Origin: an uncultured Eubacterium sp.
Lineage (GTDB): Bacteria; Bacillota_A; Clostridia; Lachnospirales; Lachnospiraceae
Length of the DNA: 12,756 nt
Direction of reading: 5' to 3'
NCBI GenBank assembly: GCA_947653505.1
Contig: CANTHI010000042.1
Location: 1 to 12,756 of the forward strand
Below, piece by piece: positions 6,751-12,756 of this stretch. Each line of letters starts with the position of its first letter. The stretch's first letter is position 1. A model generated the notes under the pieces. The model was not told where the DNA came from and made no database searches. It saw nothing but the letters and a program-made list of their open reading frames with translations. Position numbers and translations under genes: made by a program.

Positions 6751-6840
6751 AAGAAAGTCAGAGAAAGGAAGACTGGCAGAAAGAAAGTCAGAGAAAGGAA
6801 GGCTGGCAGAAAGAAAGTCAGAGAAAGGAAGGCTGGCAGA
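6751..6840 (+). repeat. Three tandem copies of a 30-bp purine-rich unit, plus a partial copy
   Basis: Units lie at 6751-6780, 6781-6810 and 6811-6840. They are identical except for one base (GACTGGC against GGCTGGC in the first). Half a unit, AAGGAAGGCTGGGA, precedes at 6737-6750. Each copy contains GAAAGGAAG, resembling the true Shine-Dalgarno AGGAAGG (6877-6883) of the next gene. The rest of the 168-nt gap (6721-6888) is equally A/G-rich. No promoter or terminator was convincing in it. Confidence 0.93.
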
Positions 6841-6888
6841 AAACAGGAAAAGCAGCAGGAAAAGAAAGACAGGAAAAGGAAGGTCAGT

Positions 6889-8235
6889 ATGCAGAGAAAA
6901 GAACATAAAATATCCGGTATTGTACCCGGCAGTATCGCAGAGGAGCTGGAAATCAGGCCGGGGGATATTCTGTTGTCGGTAAATGATACAGAGATCGCGG
7001 ATGTATTTGATTATCGTTATCAGATCAACGAGGAATACCTGACGGTGGTGGTCCGCAAGCCGGACGGGGAAGAATGGGAATATGAGATTGAAAAAGAATA
7101 CGAAGACGACCTTGGGATAGAGTTTGAAAACGGCATGATGGACGGGTACCGTTCCTGCTGCAATCACTGTATTTTCTGCTTTATTGACCAGATGCCGGCG
7201 GGGATGCGTGAAACGTTGTATTTTAAAGATGATGATGCGAGACTTTCGTTTTTACAGGGCAATTATGTGACGCTTACGAATATGAAAGAAGCGGATATTG
7301 AACGGATCATTACTTATAAGCTGGAGCCGGTTAATATTTCGGTGCAGACGATGAATCCGCAGCTGCGCTGTGAGATGCTGCGCAACCGTTTTGCAGGGGA
7401 AGCGCTGAAAAAGATGCGCAGGCTGTATGAGGCGGGGATTACGATGAACGGGCAGATCGTGCTCTGTAAGGGAATCAATGACAAAGAAGAGCTGGAGCGC
7501 AGCATCCGTGAGCTGACGGAGTATCTTCCGCAGATGCAGAGCGTATCTGTCGTTCCGGCCGGGCTGACCAGATACCGGAAAGGGCTGTATCCGCTGGAGA
7601 TGTTTACGAAGCAGGAGGCTGCAGGAGTCGTGCAGATGATTCACAGGTGGCAGCAGGTGTGTATGGAGCGTTTTGGCACACATTTTGTCCATGCGTCGGA
7701 CGAATGGTATCTGCTGGCTGGTATGGAGCTGCCGGCGGCGGAGAGCTATGACGGCTACGTCCAGCTGGAAAACGGGGTCGGGATGCTGCGGCTGCTGATG
7801 GATGAGTTTATGGAAGCACTGGACAAAGAGGAAGGTTTTGCAACGGATTTAAAAAAAGAGAAAGACAGGGCAACGGATTCAAAAGAGACGGTTTCGATTG
7901 CTACAGGAGTGCTGGCCGCGCCTTTTATCAGTCAGCTGGCTGATGCGTTTATGCAGCGTTATCCGCATAAAAAAATACAGGTGTTTGCGATACGGAATGA
8001 TTTTTTCGGGGAGCAGATTACGGTTGCGGGGCTTTTAACCGGACAGGACCTGTGCCGGCAGCTGACCGGACAGGATCTGGGCAGCCGTCTGCTGCTGCCA
8101 TGCAGTCTTTTGCGCAGCGGGGAAGAGGTTTTTCTGGATGATATGACGGTGCAGGAATTGAAAAAGGCTTTACAAGTCAAAATAGTTATTGTAAACTCTA
8201 ACGGACAGGATTTATTGGATGCATTATCAGAATAG
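6889..8235 (+). CDS. DUF512 radical-SAM protein with N-terminal PDZ-like domain
   Basis: A 448-residue protein. Residues 7-55 (ISGIVPGSIAEELEIRPGDILLSVND) form a PDZ-like domain. A C-x3-C-x2-C motif at C90, C94 and C97, within SCCNHCIFCFIDQMP, is the radical-SAM [4Fe-4S] site in the form typical of DUF512 proteins. It is followed by GNYVTLTN and ISVQTMNPQLR. The C-terminal half, with FGTHFVHASDEWY and TVAGLLTGQDL, matches the DUF512 domain. The reaction is unknown. The constant company of der and lipid genes in clostridia suggests a housekeeping role, but that is inference. A charged linker at about residues 311-335 holds two ATD-x-K copies encoded by a 30-bp-spaced repeat. The ATG at 6889 has AGGAAGG 5 nt upstream. 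The frame is open further upstream but has no ATG, GTG or TTG. The stop TAG overlaps the SD of der, 9 nt away. Confidence 0.92.
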   Translation: MQRKEHKISGIVPGSIAEELEIRPGDILLSVNDTEIADVFDYRYQINEEYLTVVVRKPDGEEWEYEIEKEYEDDLGIEFENGMMDGYRSCCNHCIFCFIDQMPAGMRETLYFKDDDARLSFLQGNYVTLTNMKEADIERIITYKLEPVNISVQTMNPQLRCEMLRNRFAGEALKKMRRLYEAGITMNGQIVLCKGINDKEELERSIRELTEYLPQMQSVSVVPAGLTRYRKGLYPLEMFTKQEAAGVVQMIHRWQQVCMERFGTHFVHASDEWYLLAGMELPAAESYDGYVQLENGVGMLRLLMDEFMEALDKEEGFATDLKKEKDRATDSKETVSIATGVLAAPFISQLADAFMQRYPHKKIQVFAIRNDFFGEQITVAGLLTGQDLCRQLTGQDLGSRLLLPCSLLRSGEEVFLDDMTVQELKKALQVKIVIVNSNGQDLLDALSE

Positions 8236-8244
8236 GAGATCAAG

Positions 8245-9573
8245 ATGAGTAAACCAATTGTAGCTATCGTAGGACGCCCGAATGTCGGAAAGTCTACGTT
8301 GTTTAACGCACTGGCAGGATCCCGTATTTCGATCGTAAAGGATACGCCGGGGGTCACAAGAGACCGTATTTATGCGGATGTGTCATGGACAGACCGGGAA
8401 TTTACGATGATTGACACCGGAGGAATTGAGCCGGAAAGCACGGACATTATTCTGTCCCAGATGCGGGAGCAGGCTCAGATTGCGATTGACACGGCGGATG
8501 TTATCGTGATGCTGACGGACGTACGGCAGGGGCTGGTGGATGCGGACGCAAAGGTAGCGGACATGCTGCGCCGGTCCAAAAAGCCGGTGGTACTGGTCGT
8601 CAATAAGGTCGATAGTTTTGAAAAATTTATGATGGATGTGTATGAGTTTTATAATCTGGGACTGGGGGAGCCGGTGCCGGTTTCTGCCGCGTCCAGACTC
8701 GGACTGGGAGATATGCTGGATGAGATTATCCAGTATTTTCCGGCACCGGTAAAAGAAGAGCAGGAGGATGACCGGCCGAAAATCGCGATCGTGGGGAAGC
8801 CGAATACAGGCAAATCTTCTCTCGTAAACAGGCTCTGTGGGAAAGACCGTGTGATCGTATCGGATATCGCGGGAACGACACGGGACGCGATTGATACGCC
8901 GGTGCTGCATGACGGACAGGAGTATGTATTTATCGATACGGCTGGTATCCGCCGCAAAAGCAGGATTAAGGAAGAGATTGAGCGTTACAGCATCATCCGT
9001 GCGGTGACTGCGGTGGAGCGCGCGGACGTGGTCATTCTGATGATCGACGGGGTGGAAGGTGTGACCGAGCAGGATGCCAAGATCGCGGGGATCGCCCATG
9101 AGAGAGGCAAAGGCGTGATTATCGCTGTTAATAAGTGGGATCTTGTGGAAAAGGATGACCGGACGATTTACCGCCAGACAGAAAGGATCCGGCAGGTGCT
9201 GGGCTTTATGGCATATGCGCAGATTCTGTTTATTTCCGCCAAAACCGGACAGCGTCTGCATAAATTATTTTCCATGATTGATATGGTGATCCAGAATAAC
9301 AGCATGCGTGTGGCGACCGGTGTTCTGAATGAGATTCTGGCGGAGGCCGTGGCCATGCAGCAGCCGCCGTATGACAAAGGCAGGCGGTTAAAGCTGTATT
9401 ATATGACACAGGTCGGGGTAAAACCACCGACATTTGTCATATTTGTAAACGATAAAGAGCTGATGCACTTTTCCTATACGAGATATCTGGAGAACCGGAT
9501 CCGGGATGCGTTTGGATTTGCCGGAACGGCGTTAAAATTTATTATCCGTGAGCGAAAGGAGGGCGGAAGATGA
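8245..9573 (+). CDS. der: Ribosome assembly GTPase Der (EngA)
   Basis: A 442-residue double-GTPase, normal length for the family. The first G domain shows GRPNVGKST (10-18), DTGG (57-60), NKVD (120-123) and SAAS (147-150). The second shows GKPNTGKSS (184-192), DTAG (231-234), NKWD (296-299) and SAKTG (331-335). The remainder to residue 442, with [11 protein letters not shown] and [12 protein letters not shown], is the KH-like RNA-binding domain. Der acts in the late assembly of the 50S ribosomal subunit in the cytoplasm and is essential in studied bacteria. AGGAGAT just before the ATG overlaps the stop of the DUF512 gene. The stop TGA overlaps the plsY ATG (ATGA), which implies coupled translation of the two. 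Confidence 0.98.
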   Translation: MSKPIVAIVGRPNVGKSTLFNALAGSRISIVKDTPGVTRDRIYADVSWTDREFTMIDTGGIEPESTDIILSQMREQAQIAIDTADVIVMLTDVRQGLVDADAKVADMLRRSKKPVVLVVNKVDSFEKFMMDVYEFYNLGLGEPVPVSAASRLGLGDMLDEIIQYFPAPVKEEQEDDRPKIAIVGKPNTGKSSLVNRLCGKDRVIVSDIAGTTRDAIDTPVLHDGQEYVFIDTAGIRRKSRIKEEIERYSIIRAVTAVERADVVILMIDGVEGVTEQDAKIAGIAHERGKGVIIAVNKWDLVEKDDRTIYRQTERIRQVLGFMAYAQILFISAKTGQRLHKLFSMIDMVIQNNSMRVATGVLNEILAEAVAMQQPPYDKGRRLKLYYMTQVGVKPPTFVIFVNDKELMHFSYTRYLENRIRDAFGFAGTALKFIIRERKEGGR

Positions 9574-10220
9574 CAGCAGCGCGTATCATTTCCGTGATCA
9601 TCGGTTATCTGTTTGGGCTGTTTACAACCGGTTATTTTTATGCGAAGCATATGCATGTGGATATCCGCAGTATGGGAAGCGGCAATATCGGCACGACGAA
9701 TACGTTCCGTACGCTTGGAAAAAAAGCGGGTGTGCTTGTTTTTCTCGGGGATGGATTTAAAGGCGTATTTGCGGTGCTGCTTGTCTGGCTGCTGTTTCAC
9801 AGCCGTTATCCGGACGGGATTAAAATACTGGAAGCGTACGCGGGACTGGGCGCGGTACTGGGACATAATTTTCCGGTGCATTTACAGTTTAAAGGCGGCA
9901 AGGGGATTGCGACGACAGCCGGTATGATGCTGGCGTTTTGTCCGCCTGCGGTTCCGGTCTGCCTGCTCCTGTTTGTACTGAGTATTTTTGTCAAGCGGTA
10001 TGTCTCTGTAGGCTCACTGCTTGTCTGTCTGGGATTTTTTGTACAGACAGTCTGGTTCGGGCAGCATGGATGGTTTCAGGTTCCGGCAGGGGCGCTGACA
10101 GAGATTTATTTTGTCGTCGGGATTGTATGCGCGCTTGGCTGGATCCGTCATCAGTCCAATATTAAGCGGCTTCTGACCGGAACGGAGAATAAAGTGTTCG
10201 TGCAGGATGACGAAAAATAG
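9570..10220 (+). CDS. plsY: Acyl-phosphate:glycerol-3-phosphate acyltransferase PlsY
   Basis: A 216-residue integral membrane enzyme that moves an acyl chain from acyl-phosphate to glycerol 3-phosphate, making lysophosphatidic acid. Motif 1 is [18 protein letters not shown] (37-54), motif 2 is [21 protein letters not shown] (98-118), and the C-terminal [16 protein letters not shown] (193-208) is the conserved PlsY ending. Hydrophobic segments lie at about 5-23, 53-76, 86-100, 119-142, 146-163 and 175-192, as expected for a multi-pass membrane protein. The ATG overlaps the der stop by four bases and GGAGGGCGGAAG precedes it. The product feeds the same pathway as gpsA, the next gene, which supplies glycerol 3-phosphate. 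The protein is slightly longer than many homologues but shows nothing unusual. Confidence 0.97.
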   Translation: MTAARIISVIIGYLFGLFTTGYFYAKHMHVDIRSMGSGNIGTTNTFRTLGKKAGVLVFLGDGFKGVFAVLLVWLLFHSRYPDGIKILEAYAGLGAVLGHNFPVHLQFKGGKGIATTAGMMLAFCPPAVPVCLLLFVLSIFVKRYVSVGSLLVCLGFFVQTVWFGQHGWFQVPAGALTEIYFVVGIVCALGWIRHQSNIKRLLTGTENKVFVQDDEK

Positions 10221-10243
10221 CAGGAATGAAAATAGAAAGCTGA

Positions 10244-10327
10244 AAAACAGGTTTTGGAAAACAGGATTTGGAAAACAGGGTTTTGGAAAACAGGATTTGT
10301 AAACAGGGCTTGGAAAGAAGGATTTGT
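10244..10327 (+). repeat. Degenerate tandem repeat, about six 13-15-bp units, ending at the gpsA start codon
   Basis: Units start at 10244, 10258, 10272, 10287, 10301 and 10314. The core form is AAAACAGGATTTGG, with variants at a few positions and 13-15 bp lengths. The last unit, AAAGAAGGATTTGT (10314-10327), carries the Shine-Dalgarno AAGGA of gpsA and directly abuts its ATG. The array fills nearly all of the 107-nt gap after plsY. No terminator or promoter was seen in it. Confidence 0.88.
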
Positions 10328-11341
10328 ATGGCACAAATAGGAATCATAGGAGCAGGCAGCTGGGGAACCGCACTGGCCGTTGTATTGGAAAAAAACGGGC
10401 ATCAGGTAGTGATCTGGTCTGCGCTGCAGGAAGAAATACAGCTTTTAAAGGAACATCATGAGCATAAAGAAAAGCTGCCAGGCGTCATTCTGGCAGATTC
10501 CATTCAATATACCGTACAGCTGGAGGAGGCTGTCTCCGGCATGGATGCTCTCGTGCTGGCAGTTCCGTCGATGTATACAAGACAGACCGCACACCGTATG
10601 GCTCCGTATGTATCGCAAGGGCAGCTGATCATCAGCGTTGCAAAAGGGATCGAGGAAAATACGCTGCTTACGCTGTCACAGATCATCCGTCAGGAAATAC
10701 CGCAGGCGGTTCCTGCAGTGCTGTGCGGGCCGTCGCATGCGGAAGAGGTCGGGCGCGGGATTCCGTCCGCACTTGTAGCAGGCGCTTCCAGACGGGAGAC
10801 AGCCGAGCGTGTGCAGCATTATTTTATGAATGAAGCGTTTCGCGTATATACGAGTCCGGATGTGCTGGGGATGGAGATCGGCGCTTCCCTGAAAAATGTC
10901 ATTGCGCTGGCTGCAGGCATGGCAGACGGACTTGGCTACGGAGACAATACAAAAGCGGCGCTGATTACGAGAGGCATCAATGAGATCGGGCGGCTGGGAC
11001 TTGCGATGGGCGCAAAGTATGAGACGTTAAGCGGCCTGACCGGAATCGGGGATCTGATCGTAACCTGTGCGAGTATGCACAGCCGCAACCGCAGGGCCGG
11101 CATCCTGATGGGCAAAGGATACAGTATGCAGCAGGCGATGGAAGAGGTGCATATGGTCGTGGAAGGGGTTTATTCCGCAAAGGCCGCGATGGGACTTGCC
11201 CGGAAATATGGCGTGGATTTGCCGATTATCGGGCAGGTCAACGCGGCGTTGTTTGAAAATAAACCGGTGAAGGACGCGGTCTACGAGCTGATGACCAGAG
11301 ATAAAAAAGCGGAAGCGGATGAACCTGTCTGGGAGGAATAA
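10328..11341 (+). CDS. gpsA: NAD(P)+-dependent glycerol-3-phosphate dehydrogenase GpsA
   Basis: A 337-residue cytoplasmic enzyme that reduces dihydroxyacetone phosphate to sn-glycerol 3-phosphate, the PlsY substrate. The N-terminal Rossmann motif is GAGSWGTALA (8-17). LAVPS (78-82), KGIE (106-109) and CGPSHAEEVGRGIPSALV (133-150) follow. The C-terminal helical domain contains EIGASLKNVIALAAG (183-197) with the likely catalytic K189, then GYGDNTKAALITRG and SGLTGIGDLIVTC (235-247). The ATG at 10328 is chosen because MAQIGIIGAG is the family N-terminus and AAGGA lies 5 nt upstream. The open frame continues upstream to a TTG at 10268 inside the tandem repeat, but that would add 20 non-conserved residues. 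It follows plsY by 107 nt and is followed by folC after 3 nt. Confidence 0.96.
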   Translation: MAQIGIIGAGSWGTALAVVLEKNGHQVVIWSALQEEIQLLKEHHEHKEKLPGVILADSIQYTVQLEEAVSGMDALVLAVPSMYTRQTAHRMAPYVSQGQLIISVAKGIEENTLLTLSQIIRQEIPQAVPAVLCGPSHAEEVGRGIPSALVAGASRRETAERVQHYFMNEAFRVYTSPDVLGMEIGASLKNVIALAAGMADGLGYGDNTKAALITRGINEIGRLGLAMGAKYETLSGLTGIGDLIVTCASMHSRNRRAGILMGKGYSMQQAMEEVHMVVEGVYSAKAAMGLARKYGVDLPIIGQVNAALFENKPVKDAVYELMTRDKKAEADEPVWEE

Positions 11342-11344
11342 TCG

Positions 11345-12661
11345 ATGGATTATGAGCAGGCAAGGGCATTTATAAAAAAGACGCAAAAGTATGGCAGCGT
11401 ATACGGCCTTTCGGGGATCCGCAGCCTGATGGAACGGCTGGGCAATGTACAAAAGCAGCTTTCTGTGATACATGTCGCGGGAACGAATGGCAAAGGCTCT
11501 GTGTGCGCGATGCTGGCGTCTGTTCTGCAGGCAGCCGGATACCGGACAGGTGTCTATGCGTCTCCGGCAGTATTTGAGCCGGAAGAGATCATACGGATGA
11601 ACGGGGCAATGATTTCCAGAGAGAAGTTTGCGGCGCTTGCACAGACGGTACAGGCAGCGTGCATGGATATGCAAAAAGAGGGGTTGATGCATCCAACGGC
11701 TTTTGAGGTGGAGACAGCAATCGCTTTTTGCTTTTTTTTCAATGAGCATTGTGATTATGTCGTGCTGGAAACCGGACTGGGCGGTGCGCTGGATGCGACC
11801 AATCTGATTACCCATCCGCTGTGCAGCATCATTACACCGGTCAGCATGGATCATATGGCGCTTTTAGGACATACACTGGAGGAAATTGCCTCGGCAAAAG
11901 CAGGAATTATTAAGGCCGGATGCCCGTGTGTGTCTTCGGCGCAGCAGCCGGAGGTGGCAGAGGCACTGGGGAAGAAAGCGGCGGAAGCAGGGAGCAGGCT
12001 GTACTTTTCAGATAGTTGTGGAATCCGTAGTTTTCAGGTTCCTCAGAAAGGCGCCGGCTCCTGGTTTGAAACGGAGCATCTGCGGGGCAGGCTTGCCCTG
12101 GCAGGTTCGTGCCAGAAAGAGAATCTGGCATGTGTCCTTAAGGCAGTGGATGTGCTGCGGGAGCAGGGGATACGGATTTCACAGGACGCGCTGCTGGAGG
12201 GGCTTTCGCATGTGCGTCTGCCAGGCCGCTTTGAAAAAATAGCGTCTGCACCGGATGTTTATATCGACGGCGCCCATAACGAAGGCGCGGCGCGCTGTCT
12301 GCGGCAGACGGTGCGTGAGTGGCTTGCAGGACGCAGGATCGTCTGTGTCATAGGAGTCTTTGCGGACAAAGAATATGAAAAGCTGCTGGAGATCATGACA
12401 GCACAGGCGGCTTCGGTCATAAAGATCATTACTGTCACGCCGCGGCATCCGCGTGCGCTGGACGGTGCGCAGCTGGCGCGGGCAGCGAGGAAGCTGCATC
12501 CGGCGGTTTCCTATGTGCCGGATCTGGCGCAGGCGGCGCAGCTGGCGCAGGCAGAGGCTGGCCGCGACGGCGTCGTGCTGGCCTTTGGATCGTTTTCTTA
12601 TCTTGGGGATTTTAAAGCAGCTGTAGTAAGGCAAAGAGAGGAAACCGGTCAGGGTGGATGA
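11345..12661 (+). CDS. folC: Folylpolyglutamate synthase / dihydrofolate synthase FolC
   Basis: A 438-residue ATP-dependent ligase of the Mur ligase fold that adds glutamate to folates and, in bifunctional members, to dihydropteroate. The P-loop is GTNGKGS (46-52), within HVAGTNGKGSVCAML. LETGLGGALDATN (141-153) and SMDHMALLGHT (167-177) are conserved, and SAKAGIIK (183-190) includes the lysine usually carbamylated in this family (K185). LPGRFE (292-297) and IDGAHN (307-312) begin the C-terminal domain, which ends near AFGSFSYLGD. The start has GGGAGGA 7 nt upstream, inside the end of gpsA, 3 nt after its stop. Whether it is bifunctional cannot be told from sequence alone. The stop overlaps the probable start of the next gene. 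Confidence 0.96.
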   Translation: MDYEQARAFIKKTQKYGSVYGLSGIRSLMERLGNVQKQLSVIHVAGTNGKGSVCAMLASVLQAAGYRTGVYASPAVFEPEEIIRMNGAMISREKFAALAQTVQAACMDMQKEGLMHPTAFEVETAIAFCFFFNEHCDYVVLETGLGGALDATNLITHPLCSIITPVSMDHMALLGHTLEEIASAKAGIIKAGCPCVSSAQQPEVAEALGKKAAEAGSRLYFSDSCGIRSFQVPQKGAGSWFETEHLRGRLALAGSCQKENLACVLKAVDVLREQGIRISQDALLEGLSHVRLPGRFEKIASAPDVYIDGAHNEGAARCLRQTVREWLAGRRIVCVIGVFADKEYEKLLEIMTAQAASVIKIITVTPRHPRALDGAQLARAARKLHPAVSYVPDLAQAAQLAQAEAGRDGVVLAFGSFSYLGDFKAAVVRQREETGQGG

Positions 12662-12756
12662 ACGTGGCAGAGAGAATCAGATCAAATCTGCGGGTAAAAA
12701 GCAGGAGATAGATTACGCAAGGGATAAGGAAATGGCAGAAGAATTCAGCGCCTGGT
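12654..12756 (+). CDS. Start of an unidentified gene (3' truncated by window edge)
   Basis: A frame open from GTG (12654) to the end of the window overlaps the folC end by 8 nt and encodes a hydrophilic, charged N-terminus (DERGRENQIKSAGKKQEID...). The ATG at 12732 is in the same frame and is preceded by GATAAGGA, so it may be the true start. A competing ATG at 12658 gives only 17 codons. Only 34 codons are visible and no family is recognised. It is probably the next member of the operon. Confidence 0.45.
   Translation, partial: MDERGRENQIKSAGKKQEIDYARDKEMAEEFSAW

Noticed and set aside
6751..6840. CRISPR array
   Set aside because: The copies are directly contiguous with no spacers, only three units, and no cas genes are present.
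6656..6982. Open frames in forward frames 2 and 3 across the 30-bp repeat, giving Lys/Glu/Arg-rich peptides
   Set aside because: The region is T-poor so stops are rare in every forward frame; the frames overlap known genes and lack family features or good starts.
12658..12711. 17-codon gene starting at ATGA overlapping the folC stop
   Set aside because: Too short and unlike any known leader; the overlapping frame from GTG 12654 stays open to the window end.

Overview
The window looks like a chromosomal segment of an anaerobic Firmicute, most likely a Lachnospiraceae-type clostridium. This rests on the flavin-based NfnAB pair, the radical-SAM DUF512-der-plsY-gpsA gene order, strong GGAGG-type ribosome binding sites and intermediate base composition. 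It is an inference from gene content; no rRNA or species marker is present. All genes read rightward except one (4012-4812).

Region 1 (1-1456): two CobW/G3E-type metal-GTPase genes. The first is cut by the window edge and shows only its His-rich metal tract and CobW C-terminal domain. The second joins a diverged CobW-like P-loop domain to a C-terminal domain resembling the DUF1980/TIGR03943 (YcgQ-like) family. Together they suggest a metal-homeostasis operon, probably zinc, whose start lies upstream of the window.

Region 2 (1457-3995): a 189-base intergenic region with several inverted repeats, then nfnA and nfnB overlapping by one base (TAATG). They encode the electron-bifurcating NADH-dependent ferredoxin:NADP+ oxidoreductase. 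A perfect 20-bp hairpin with T-tracts on both sides ends this operon and also the opposing gene.

Region 3 (4012-6720): an accessory-looking pair of divergent genes with back-to-back sigma-A-type promoters. One encodes an Rpn/PD-(D/E)XK transposase-like nuclease (minus strand, TTG start). The other encodes an AAA-ATPase-like protein with a C-terminal PD-(D/E)XK (DUF1703-type) domain. Both carry nuclease-like folds, and no insertion-sequence ends or target duplications were seen.

Region 4 (6721-12756): a housekeeping operon: DUF512 radical-SAM/PDZ protein, der (ribosome-assembly GTPase), plsY and gpsA (consecutive genes of phosphatidic acid synthesis), folC (folate polyglutamylation) and the start of another gene. 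Spacing is tight (9 nt, ATGA overlap, 3 nt, overlap) except at two points. Upstream of the DUF512 gene and of gpsA lie two unrelated tandem arrays (three 30-bp units; about six 13-15-bp units). Both reiterate Shine-Dalgarno-like sequence just before the true start codon. No tRNA, rRNA, CRISPR array or complete mobile element was found.
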